A model generated the notes under the pieces. It ran no database searches, was not told where the DNA came from, and saw nothing but the letters and a program-made list of their open reading frames with translations. A DNA stretch of 64,000 nucleotides, from positions 20,366,143 through 20,430,142 of the forward strand of contig CM057169.1 in the NCBI GenBank assembly GCA_029962745.1, written 5' to 3'. The stretch comes from Echinometra lucunter (lineage: Eukaryota > Echinodermata > Echinoidea > Camarodonta > Echinometridae). Position 1 is the stretch's first letter. Every line of letters starts with the position of its first letter. This document shows positions 45,273 to 56,445 of the stretch, piece by piece. The translations under genes were made by a program, and so were the position numbers.

Positions 45273-48017
45273 GTGAGTTTGCGTTTTTGTTCACAAGTCA
45301 CGCTGTCTCTGCCACTCACATGATTTTCAATAGATGGGGTCACACAGAGGAGAATTGGTATGGTGAGCTGTGCAAATTTATGTGGCCTCTATAGTTAACT
45401 TGAGGATAAAAAACACTATAATAATCAACAAATTCTTAGAAAGAAATTTGCTTTTTACACCATAGGGTGATGGAATATCGGCCTTCTTCTCGTATCATGC
45501 ACATGTGCGCTCTTGTGTAAAACTAAGTCTACGACTAGGCCTACGACGGGAGTGGACGCCTGTCACGTTAGCACTGATGAATTAAACAGCAGTGAATGGA
45601 CTGGTGACTCATTCCATGATAATGCCGAAATATATTTTCCATTCCATTCCTTCAATTGGATCTAAATATTGATCAATATGTCTTGATGATTGATCATATG
45701 AAATTCTCAGAATTTTATTTTTTGTTTGATCATTACTCATGCTAATAGCCTGAGGCTGAAGGCTCCTGCCTCCCGGAGAGTAAAAAAAAAACGCTATTGC
45801 TACTTACTCTGTGGAAAGTATTAACCAGATGAGAAGGTGATGAGGAGCAAAGGCTTGGCGGTGAGTAGAGAAGGCTCGACGTTCCGGACAGCTTGAGGCT
45901 TGGCTGTCCATCATCAGGAGTGATTAGAATCATTAGACATGATTATTGTTACTATCATTATTGTGTATTATTAATATCACTTCTTATTATGAAGTTATTC
46001 GTTTCAAATCTACCCTGCACAGCATTTCCTGAGGTTACCGGCAGGTGTTTGAGGAGTACGCTTCCCGTCTTCATCAGCGTTACCCCGACCTTCGCATCGA
46101 AGGAAACAACTTCCCTGCCCACCCCCTCCGTCGCTACATCGCCTCATTCCTTGCCATGGCTAAGCTGGTCCTTATCGGCATGGTGGCCTGTGGTTATGAC
46201 CCATTCCCTATGTTCAACATGGAGACGCATCCTGTCTGGACTTGGGCTACTCAAAATAAAGTAAGTATTTTAGAGATGCTTACCCACACGTTGTGTGTCA
46301 GGACAAGTTACGGGCATTGAAGCTGGTGTCCTGGCAGATATTTGAAGCAGACATTTGAACAAATTTGCATCCAGTATATGCACTTCAGGAATCTCTCAAG
46401 ACTTGAATGATATAATGAAGGGCAAATATTATTTGTTGTATGTTCTGTTTGATGTATGGTTTTAGGCACCCGTAGACCCCTAAAACGACGTTTTGAATAG
46501 CGAAACTAATTACCAACACAAACGCAAAATATATTGACTTAGATCTTCTATAATAGAGAAGAAAAGTTTTGATTTTACTTACCAGCAATGTTCCTGAGGC
46601 TCTCAATTTTCCCCTTTCTGCTTCATATCTGATGAATGAACTGAAAATGGTGAATTCTAAGAAGAAAACCCGACGCTTATCAGACTCGTAGGTCGACAGC
46701 ATTACGTCGAGTAACCAACAGAAAAGCGTGCTATGTAGTTTCGTTACAGAATTGTCACTTTTGTGGGACGAGGTCACTTCATCGACCGTGTACACAGGAT
46801 GAGTGGTTTTAGGGAAATCCTGTGGCAGACATAAAATTTTTTTTGGGGGGGGGGTTTGGTTTTTGACACACTGCCCCAATGGGCCCAATCCTATATGCCT
46901 AGTGTAGTTTTGGTGAAAATACTCATGAAGCATTATGACTGGTCAACTTTGATACTTACCACTTTGCATCAAATCACTGGAGCACTTTTGCCAGTTCCAA
47001 ATTTGAGATTCTTATCACTTTATGATCCCCATTTCTGTTGTATGAAGGGAGACTTGGGCAATTTGAAACAAGTAATTTATTTAGCAGGTCCAAAGTATTA
47101 TAGTTTTGCATATTTTTGTGTTCTATTATGATATCAAGTAAAGAACGGCAGAAAAAAGAGAATATCATGAATATAAACACCCTTACTGATCTGATCTTAA
47201 TTATGGAATACCAGTATTTATTACTTCATTTTTCCATAATTTCTTATTCAGTGACATAAACATGTCAACTGGTGTTTTTTTTTTTTTTTTTTTTGTTTCA
47301 TTACCTTTTATGAAGTATCATTGTTAGTCTCATTTTTTATTTGATTGGGCACATGAACAATCTTAGTCATTTTTATTAATTGATTTGTTTTTCTTTTCTT
47401 TTTTTCTAAACAGATCTATGCATGTATGATGCTGTTTTTCATTAGTAATGCCATTGAAGGACAGTTACTTTCTACTGGGGCCTTTGAAGTTTCATTTAAT
47501 GGTAAGTTGGAATGTAGAGGTAGAGAGTTATTGTTATTCTGGTTGCTTCTGGGTCCTGTTTCATGAAACTTGTTATCATTAACAAGTTGCAATAACTGTT
47601 ATAAGCTACTGAAATCCTTGCATCTGAATTGCTGAGAGCAAATTTGTCATAGAAATGTGGCAGTTGTTGCTGATAACAAGTTTTATGAAACAGGGCCCTG
47701 TTATTGCCATACAGGGATGGCAATAACAGAAGGACCAAGGAGAATATGACAGGGATGGGGTGACATGATTTTTTTTTTTTAATTACATAATCATAAGAAT
47801 AATATTACCAGTAATGAGAAAAATGAAAAATCAACTCCTCATCAGAATATACCACGCCAGTGTTACATAGATCTACAATAAGTATGTGACAATGTTTCTA
47901 TTTTCATCTGCAGGTATGCCCATTTGGTCAAAGATAGAATCGGGGAAAGTCCCCAAGTTTCCAGAACTGGTCCAGATCCTCGAAAACACCATGAAACTAA
48001 GTTACAGACAGATATAA
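45118..48017 (+). CDS. SELENOT: selenoprotein T (thioredoxin-like selenoenzyme), 4 coding exons
   Basis: Exons 45118-45272, 46023-46260, 47414-47501 and 47914-48017 join in phase to 194 residues, against 195 in human. UGA at 46030-46032 encodes selenocysteine in a Cys-Ile-Ser-Sec-Gly-Tyr motif (CVSU in vertebrates), the redox centre. Family landmarks are intact: SEASA after the signal segment, VFEEY, QRYPDLRIEG, RRYIASFLAM, WATQNKIYACM, STGAFEV, MPIWSKIESG. The N-terminal hydrophobic stretch (YFVVGLFLIYM) and the internal one (LVLIGMVACGY) fit its known ER-membrane location. The start has a textbook GCCGCCACCATGG context. Reading Sec requires a SECIS element in the 3' UTR, which I could not identify by eye. 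Confidence 0.96.
46023..46260 (+). CDS. SELENOT: SELENOT exon 2 with the selenocysteine codon
   Basis: The acceptor is CCCTGCACAG. The first base completes Cys; then Ile-Ser-UGA(Sec)-Gly-Tyr-Arg-Gln-Val-Phe-Glu-Glu-Tyr. It ends ATQNK before GTAAGT, phase 0. An annotation pipeline that treats TGA as stop would start this exon too late, at 46045. Confidence 0.95.
47414..47501 (+). CDS. SELENOT: SELENOT exon 3
   Basis: Acceptor TTTCTAAACAG; IYACMMLFFISNAIEGQLL then STGAFEVSFN plus one base; donor GTAAGT. Confidence 0.95.
47551..47698. mobile_element. GGGTCCTGTTTCATGAAAC-ended MITE, copy 2 (SELENOT intron 3)
   Basis: Inverted ends GGGTCCTGTTTCATGAAACT and AGTTTTATGAAACAGGGCCC, body as in 22571-22710. 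It sits about 50 bases after the SELENOT exon 3 donor. Confidence 0.9.
47914..48017 (+). CDS. SELENOT: SELENOT exon 4 (stop)
   Basis: The acceptor is TTCATCTGCAG. The split codon is Gly; then MPIWSKIESGKVPKFPELVQ and ILENTMKLSYRQI, TAA. A strong donor (AAG/GTAAGA) 13 bases after the stop suggests the 3' UTR is itself spliced. Confidence 0.95.
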
Positions 48018-48323
48018 TTTTATGTACCAAGGTAAGAAAAATTAAATGTCCAATACAGATTAAAGAATGTCATCTGTTTAGAGGTAAAAGGACATTGGTT
48101 TTGAATTCATTGATCGATGTTTAAGAGAAGTTGAGTTCTGGAGGAGGTGAAAGATGATTTGTGAGCTTTCTCAGTCTTTTGATAAAAGTTTGGAAGAATA
48201 TCATTATCATAGGAGAAATGTCCCCTGAGAAGGATTGCTCATCAGCTGCCCTCAGATCAGAAATATGAAGAACTGCGTGAATTTTCAGCTGAATATTTGT
48301 GCGTAGTCCCAGTATTCCTTATA

Positions 48324-48413
48324 CAGGGAAATCTCGACATAACGAGGTAATGGCTATAACGAGGAAAACCCTTGGGTCCCAACGACCTCGTTATACCGAG
48401 TTTCCTTCCCCTG
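48324..48413. mobile_element. short pogo/Tigger-like MITE
   Basis: TA-flanked; ends CAGGGAAATCTCGACATAAC and (…TTATACCGAGTTTCC.. CCCCTG) are roughly inverted, with the ATAACGAGG / CCTCGTTAT core shared with 49035-49214 and 54630-54760. Confidence 0.65.
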
Positions 48414-48680
48414 TACCCATGTTTGTGGGCATTACATGTGCTTTTCAACAAGACTGAGTTGATGTCTTGTCATTGTGTTTATTTCAAAACCTCAGGTTTT
48501 ATGCCAACTTTTATTTTGCTACTTAATCAGCCGTTACCAATTGAATTTAAACAGTATCTTTTACATAACTAGTGCATGACCAAACCCAAGTTTAACTTTG
48601 TTTACTACCTTTCTGGTCATGAGCAAATATGTTCAAAAAGTAAAATAATGAATACTAATAGCAAAAGCAGACACGTGATG

Positions 48681-48758
48681 ATTATTTTTATTATTATGAT
48701 TATTATGATTATTATGATTATTTTTATTATTATGATTATTATGATTATTATTATTTTT
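48681..48758. repeat. (ATTATG/ATTATT)n microsatellite
   Basis: Continuous TTATGA/TTATTA units in the presumptive SELENOT 3' UTR intron. Confidence 0.9.
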
Positions 48759-48810
48759 GAGAGCGATACTATCACATAGACCTGCCCAAATACAATGTGA
48801 AAGGATAATT

Positions 48811-48960
48811 TTGATACCGAACTATATCCTAAAGGGCACTTTGCTCAGTAATAACACATAGATCTAGATATATTCAGGCACCAAGTTGATACCGAACTGT
48901 ATCCTAAAGGGCACTTTGCTCAGTAATAACACACAGATCTAGATATGTTCAGGCACTAAG
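48811..48960. repeat. 75-bp tandem duplication
   Basis: 48811-48885 and 48886-48960 both run from TTGATACCGAACT to CAGGCAC(C/T)AAG with about four differences. Confidence 0.95.
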
Positions 48961-49034
48961 CAAACATACAGAATTATCTTAGTCTTGCCCATCCCTCCAG
49001 CATTTTAATTATGCCCCTCCCCTTATTTAACATA

Positions 49035-49214
49035 CAGTGGAAACTCAGTATAACGAGGTCCTTCCTTGGGACCATCAAAATTACCTTGTTATAGCAGGAA
49101 TCTCGTTATAACAGTGTTGAAAAGCAATAAAATACAAAGAGCTGGGACCAGAATTTTACCTTGTTATATCAGGAATATTGTTATATCAGATCTCTTTATA
49201 GCGAGTTTCCGCTG
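49035..49214. mobile_element. pogo/Tigger-like MITE, ends CAGTGGAAACTC / GAGTTTCCGCTG
   Basis: TA dinucleotides flank inverted ends. The interior repeats TTGTTATA(G/T)CAGGAATC units. The CAGT-start and TA target are typical of pogo-type elements. Confidence 0.8.
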
Positions 49215-50076
49215 TATTTGTTTGCCATAGATTTCATTCTATTCTTATCTTTGAGGTATTAACAAATTGTTCATTTTCTGTTTATTTCTGTCATTGTTAC
49301 AAGGAAGCAAGAGACAGTGGTCCTCAGCAGTGATGAAATATTGATCCTGATGTGTTTAGTTGCCTGCAGTTTTATGCCTTCCCAAAGCTTTCCACTTCTG
49401 GATTGTTGCAGAGCCAAATGTTACAGATGAGATTCCTGTTCTAGAAATACATGTAACACAGACTGAATTCACATCCTCGTAACAGAAGTGGAGAGCTTTT
49501 ACGATGGCCAACCTCCGATACAGTGTACGACATAATGAAGGCTTGGGCAGAAAGCTTTCCGGAGCAAGCCTTGGCTGGATCAACATCTGTTCTGACGGGG
49601 AACGGATGTGTCCACTAACGGAGGATAAACCTGCTATAAACAACAAAATGCCAGGTTGACTTGGGACCGTTATATTTTCATATCTTACTTTATACCATTA
49701 CCTCTTCAAAATGAACTGATGTTCTTGAAATATTGTTATGAAACTATTGTTCCTATGAATGTTAATATTATTTGTTGTTGTCTATCAAGTCCAGTTCTAT
49801 TTCTTGTGCTCTTATTTTCTATTATCATTAATTTTTCAAATAATCATCCATTTGTTATTTAAATGAGAGAAGATATTGGGAATATAGTGCTTGGGAATTA
49901 TTGTGAGGTAAACTCTTTTTTTCTTATGTAATCATTTGAACATTCTCTCTGTATTTTGTGTACTATAATACAGGGAACATGTCCTTTGCAGTTGAAATTT
50001 TCATCATCTGCGTGTCATTGTAACTTTTAATGGCATTAAAATGTACATGTAGGTTGGTCAGTGTCTACATGTATTA

Positions 50077-50251
50077 CAGTCAACTCTGCGTTAGTCGAAG
50101 TCGCATAAGTCGAATAATCGCCTAAGTCGAAGGTCTGTACTGGGTCCCATTTCTTTATTTTCTATTGTTTTGACCCCTCATAAGTCAAATTTTCTCGAAG
50201 TCGAAGCATTTTCTTCAGTCCCAAGAAATTCGACTTAGGCAGAGTTGACTG
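50077..50251. mobile_element. pogo/Tigger-like MITE, ends CAGTCAACTCTGC / GCAGAGTTGACTG
   Basis: TA at 50075-50076 and 50252-50253; ends CAGTCAACTCTGCGTTAGTC and (…CGACTTAGGCAGAGTTGACTG) are inverted. GTCGAA-rich interior, non-coding. Confidence 0.88.
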
Positions 50252-51158
50252 TATTTTGATTTATAAATAAAATCATTGATCATTGAAGATGACATGAAAC
50301 AGAGCCTTGTGGTTATAAAGAATAATTTTTTTGTTGTAGTTTTTTTGGTTTTTTTTTTCATTTACTGTTGTTGTGAAGATCCCACTGTGAATCTTAATTT
50401 CTCTTAATCTTTTTGAATATGCAGGAAAGTTGAAGTGTGTGGATCAATATGGAGATTAGTTTGTTATCAATTGTACTTGTAACATTTCAAATTGTTGAGA
50501 GGCCAAGTACCAACTGTGTGGAACATGTTCTGTATGAGAAGTTGAATGACAATGTGCAATATAGATGAAATGATGGATGAACTAAAATTCTCTACTGAGC
50601 TCCTTTTATGCATGTACTTGAGTGTATACTTTACAAAAATAAAAAATAAAAATAAGTTGCAAAACATGAAAATAAGTTGTCGTAAAAAAAAAAATCATCT
50701 ATAATGCAAATGAGAAGTACTTGTCTGCCGTGCTCAAATTCGATAGTACATGTACATAAGAGTGATCTTATAAACAGTAAAAAAAAAAAAAGGGGGAGGG
50801 GGGAATGTACCTGGAATTTCACTTGTAAAATACCTTCACATGGACGTGTGCCATATGCTCTGTGCATCATATAAGACAAAATTATATGTTTATGCACCAA
50901 TGTGGTTATATGAAATAATCATGATATAGCACAAAATTAGTTTTGGTTCAGAATATTCGCAGAAAGTTATGCAGTGATAAGCCATAAATCAAGCATTGAA
51001 TACTGGTAGTTCAAATGTATGCAGTTTAAATTCACTATGTGAAGTGGAATACATGTTTGTTTGCATTGTATGTATATATGCAGGGCTCCATGCTGAATTG
51101 TTTGGTAGATGGTCTGGGTTGAAATTCCAGACTCTGCATTTACCTAGCCTTACGTTAA

Positions 51159-51485
51159 CCCATTCGTGACAGGAATTATTTAAAGCCTAATTTGATCAGC
51201 TTTTATTCTTCAAATTGGCAACACCAACTTTTTTATTTTATTGCTACATTTTTCTTATAAAATGTCATGTATCTGAAATGAATATAAATTTGACAGAAAT
51301 TATGATGAGAAGTCAAAAAGTTGCCAATTTGCAGGGGAAAAGGGTGATTTTAAACCATCTATCACATTGCCAATTTAAGGATTTTAATGCTTATTTTCCT
51401 TTTAAAAATTTTCAGCATGAAATAGGGCTTTGCATCAAAAGAAATTAGGCCAAACCACAAAATGTGGACCTCTGTCATGAATGGG
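51159..51485. mobile_element. piggyBac-type MITE, copy 2
   Basis: Both flanks keep TTAA (51155-51158, 51486-51489). Ends CCCATTCGTGACAGGAATTA and (…CCTCTGTCATGAATGGG) are inverted. In opposite orientation to copies 1 and 3. It lies inside the likely SELENOT 3' UTR. Confidence 0.9.
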
Positions 51486-51990
51486 TTAACATGAATCAAT
51501 TTGGGGGATCTGGACCTTAATTCTAGGGACCGTGAGTCCCAGGATCCTTTAGTGTCAAGTCCTGTATACAGAGAGCGGTGATGGTACAGTCATTTGTGTG
51601 TTTACATAGATGTAATTGTAAATTAATTGATGATTCCAAGCTGTAGATTTTACATATATTGCATGATATCAGATTTGTAAAGAGTAACTGGACATGTATA
51701 ATTTTGTTCGTTTTTTGAATGGTGCACAATGCTTAGAAACATTGCTTGGAATTTGAAAAAATGTGTTAATTTAAATGTCAAAAGAGTGTGATGAAAAGTA
51801 TGGTATAACAATGAAAACTTTGATAAACATGTATCTTTCTCTTTTTCACTAATACATGTATTTGACAGTTATTATGTTTACTATCTACTGTTTTATGGGG
51901 GTAGCTACACGTTCATATAATTCTCAGTATACTTGTATGTTGTTGTTCTCTTTTTATAGTCTTTTCTTTTAAATCATTGATTCAAATAAA

Positions 51991-54900
51991 CTTGATTTAA
52001 TAATTTCAATATTATCACAGCAGTGAATTTGGTTTATGCTGTGTTATGGTGGTGATGATGAACATAATGTGCTTGATAAATTCACTGTAATAGAACTTTC
52101 ATCCACTGTTCAATCTTGCACAAAATGTACACCTCCCTTTTAGAGTTGCTTCTCTGTAATTTCAGATGAAATGATGCATCAAAACATATTTAGTCAGGAT
52201 GTACAATGAACTTCATTTTAAGGTGAGATAATGGTGTGGGGTTTTGTTGTACGAGAAATATAAGGCTTCTTAACAGTATCATGTGTTAGCAAAGTATGAT
52301 TTAGAAATGTCCAGCTTGTCAAAAGTGAGCAGGATTAATTATCTGTAACCATGCCCTAAACATATCCTTATGAATAAGCAGAACTGTGTCAGGTTGAAAG
52401 TTCGAAATTGGGAGTTGAGATGCAAGACCTGCAGTCCCATTAGGAAGTGACTGCAGGGAGTTTCATGGTACTGTTAAGAAGCCTTTACATTTCTCTTACA
52501 TTTCTCTTTGAGCTATGTTTATTTTGTAAACAAAATGAGATTTTATGTTTGACATGGGACATACCTTTGTTACTGCTAGTTCTACCATTAATACTTTTCT
52601 CTTTGTTGTCCATGATGCACATAATAAATTGCATTCAATAATGTTCAAATCAGCTTCTTCAAATGCCTTTATCTTTCTTTTTAACATTCATACAAGGACA
52701 GGAAGTAAGCACTCACTGTCCATACCAAAAGATGAAACATCACAAACATTTGTGTCAATGTGCAAAATACTATTTAATGCATCAAAATATTCAACATTTC
52801 ACAGTCCATTGTATATATATATTAAATAAGTGACACATATATCAGCCATGATCCTCTTTATTTTCTTTCTTCTAGAAACAAAAGTGATGTAAATTTTGTC
52901 TCTACAAATCATTTCCAACAATGCCCACAACAATTTCTGAGAAATATTTAATTTTTAAAAAGTAGTCAGTTAAATTTTACAAGGACATCTAGAGATAGAC
53001 AAATACATCCATGATATTGATAGATAAGAAAATACCCCAAAACATGCATAGAAAGGTACAAGTGGGACTACAATGTATAAACCCACGGCCAGATGCGAAT
53101 TATGATCAATGGAATAATGTCTTGACCATTTGTCTTCATAAATACAGCGTGTGACACTGTCTTCATACACAAAATTTATGAACAAAAACAAACACAAGAA
53201 AAGAGAAAAAGTAGCTACATACAGTGCATCATGACGTAATATATGACATGCAGGGTGCATAGATTTCCAGTACCTTATTTGTGCGTTGGATACCAGTCAG
53301 GGAAACAACTGGTTGAATATCTAACACCTTGTTAACACAATGTGGTCAACCAATGAATTAACTATTTTGTATTTAAATGAATAACAAGCAGGGATGAAGA
53401 GGAGGAGCAGTGTACAATAAAGGCCCCTGAGCCCACACATTTCTATTTATGGTAAGGTGTGGAAACGTGAAGCACACAATATTTCCTCTTCTGCAATTCG
53501 CTGTCACATTTTGAGGCGGTTGACTGCATCGTTTGTAAAATAAACTAGTTTGAACATTTGAAGGAGAATCATATTAAAATCTATCCAAAACTATACAATC
53601 CCAATCTACATTTACTGCAAAGTACAACAAAATCGGGCTAAATAATGCACTGGGATTCCTTACAAACCTTTTATTTGCCACAGCCCCCAGTTGGCACATT
53701 TGCTGGCATGCAACAAGTGCAGACAGATTGGCACATACATGAGGCACCAATTAACATGAGGATTACACTTGCAAGTACAAAAACTTCGCACTGAATTCAT
53801 TTCTAATCGTAAATGGCTAAATGTTAACCCTTTAACCACCTGTATAAAGTGATTTCAATATGCAAAAAATGTGAGAAGATTCAATGAGTACAATAAAGCC
53901 TTTAGAAATACAATGCTTCACAGCAATATCACGTATACAGTGGTACATAACAAGCGAAGAGCAGTGCAAGTCCGTACACTTGAAATGGATATCGAATGGC
54001 ATCATATTCAGTTTAGCACAAGTATTTGAAACACTTGCTGGCAAATTGAGTGAAATTTAATCACAGAATCCTGAAAGTTGGTGGGGCAAACCTTTTCTAA
54101 GGTTACATAATTACAACTTATATTGTAGATGCTAGGCCTCTGCTAGGGTCTATTCTCATTTTTTTTCAAAATGTATGTCATGCAGTAGAGAAATAGTTGA
54201 TGATCATGCACATTTTGTTCATAGAAAATACTGTAACCGTATTCCACTAAAAAAACAAGGCAGTATCGGACTAATGAAGAAATATTCCGGATCTTTATTT
54301 TTCTTTTTTTTCTTTTTTTTTCTGTTCAGAACTGAAATACGGAACACTTCACATCTTACCATAAATGCATCACCAATTGTACAACAATTTAAGTATATTT
54401 ATGTATGTATAATTTGTTGGAAATGAAAAATAAACCATTGAACCAGTGAACCACTGAACCCCACAACCCCCCCCCCCCTTTAGTTGTTAAAATATAGTTT
54501 GCCATATATGCATAAAAGTTAAACTCCAGTATTGCTACCAGCATGTTTGTTAGTTTTTAAACCCTTTAGGCTCTAACAAACAGTACATACTTACATGCTT
54601 ATCATCTAAACAATCATGTACATGTACCTGGGACCAGCGAAATTACCTTGTTATATCAGGAATCTCATTATATCAGAGGTTCGAGACTTGGGACCAGCAA
54701 AATTACTGTGTTATAGCAGAAATCTGTTATATTAGTTATCATGAGATCCGTCTGTACTGAATATCTCCACTGCTACATCATCTCAAACTTGCTATTCACT
54801 AAACAAAGTATACCACTAATGCAAATAATATCAGAGTTGTAATAAGATAATACAGAACACAATGTGATAATTGAATGTCATGTTCAAGACTACCAGTAAT

Positions 54901-56369
54901 GGTAGAATGGCATTATGATTCCCCCCCCCCCTCGCTAACTTAGAACACAATTCTGAATTAAAATGTTGCTATGACAGTCAATATACATGTAGTGTCACAT
55001 CAAATATAGTGAAGCATTCATGATTCTAGTACAGCATTTAGTTTCCCATCAAAAGAGATACACATACAAAATATTGCATTCAAGCATGAACATTCATATA
55101 CCTGTTGACCAGATTAAGCTTGGTATTAAAATGTATTTGAATATACTGTAGTAAAATAAAAAAATAGGGCATTTTTTTCTCTGTCCTGTAAAATTGAAGA
55201 CAAAACAAAATTTTTAATATGCATTTAGTATAAAATGCTTATGTCATTTGAACGAAATCTGCTTTTGTAAAAAAAAATCTGTGCCAAAGAATTGGGTGTG
55301 AAGCAAACAGAAAGTATGCATTCAAGAAACAAGTGAATACTAGGAAAAAGTAGTCGACAAGGTAACATACATCATCTAATTTCTTTATAAAAGAAATAGC
55401 CAAAATAAAGAACAATTACATAAAAATTACAAATGGAATTTACAATCACAGGTAAATGGAATGGAAATCAAGTACATGTACAATAAAAAATACAGAGACC
55501 ATTGCCCTAACTACAACCACACACACTTAGATTTAATTTATCATGATTTCTGTACACCGTATATATAAAACATGCATGTTAAATACTTATATATAACTTT
55601 GTATAAGAGAAATTGCACATCAAATACTGTACATCATAACATCTCGCATCTCAAAACTTGACAAGTCACAACAGCAATCTATGAGATGACAACGCTTCAT
55701 CTGAAGCGCTAAATAAACGTTGAGATTTTGGCTGGCATGACTGCAAAGCTTCTCAGCTCAGCGGAATCCATTCTCAATTAAAGGCAAGTATGAGTAAAAG
55801 ATTCTTCTCGCGATCTACATCCTCAAGTTCAGGCCTTGTGCACTTCCAGAGTTACCTATTATCCTCAGTGGATCAAAAGGTTCGAAACTAGAAGCAAGCT
55901 GCTATGGAGCACATACAAACCAAGGTGCTTCCTAAACACCCAACCTGTTCAAGGTTCCATACTGTACATAGTTTCAAGATGGTTGGGTGGTTATTGGGCT
56001 TGCTACCTTTTTGACCTAAAATGTTTGATAATTGAAGCACAGCAAGATGCAGGAAAGCAACTTGACAATAGCTTATACCTCGGGGTCCTATCCAAGAGAC
56101 TAGCAGGAGAAGCATACGTGTATCTCGTCTCAAAGAAATTTCTACTTGAAACAAGCATCCCACATCAATCTTGGGACCAATGCCTCGAGGTTCTGTCTAA
56201 GGGTCTGGCAGTAGAGGCACATGACAAAGCAAGGCTTTATCTTTGGTTAAGCAACTTTGGCTACGACTGATCCCTAGCATCCACTCTAAATGCTTCCATG
56301 GTAGGACCTGTTAAGCTCAACTGGAATCAGGTGAGATCGTGTAAGGTCAGGTGATATCAGCTGATATCC
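51991..56369. other. tail-to-tail interval between SELENOT and the timeless-family gene
   Basis: Probably includes the timeless 3' UTR. The first minus-strand AATAAA after the stop is at 54299-54294, another at ~53674-53669. The 144-codon plus frame at 55836-56270 lies antisense to that UTR. It contains an internally repeated LSK(R/G)LA(G/V)EA unit but nothing recognisable. An ATAACGAGG-family MITE remnant lies at about 54630-54760. Confidence 0.45.
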
Positions 56370-56445
56370 TTAGACCACCTTGTTGGCTCTCTTAATCACA
56401 TTGCACCACATCTGAAGAGGTACTTGGAAGTACGGTGGGGTGACC
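56370..56445 (-). CDS. tim: timeless-family terminal exon
   Basis: Acceptor TGTACTTACAG; TVTPPYFQVPLQMWCNVIKR then ANKVV and TAA. Confidence 0.83.

Larger units (their letters stand above)
48018..51990 (+). other. SELENOT: SELENOT 3' UTR region, probably containing an intron
   Basis: The donor at 48031 (AAG/GTAAGA) pairs plausibly with acceptors at 49302-49303 (TCATTGTTACAAG) or 50422-50423 (TTTTGAATATGCAG). Poly(A) signal candidates are the AATAAA cluster near 50638 and AATAAA at 51985-51990. The SECIS element expected here was not identified. The region carries several MITEs and a 75-bp tandem duplication. Exon ends are inference. Confidence 0.5.

Noticed and set aside
49529..49575. SECIS candidate for SELENOT
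   Set aside because: It has ATGA followed by a 7-bp stem, but the 3' strand lacks the GA needed for the quartet of non-Watson-Crick pairs and the stem is too short.
55836..56270. 144-codon plus-strand open frame
   Set aside because: No ATG near the start and antisense to the timeless 3' UTR. The internal LSK-LA-EA repeat looks like a local duplication rather than a protein.
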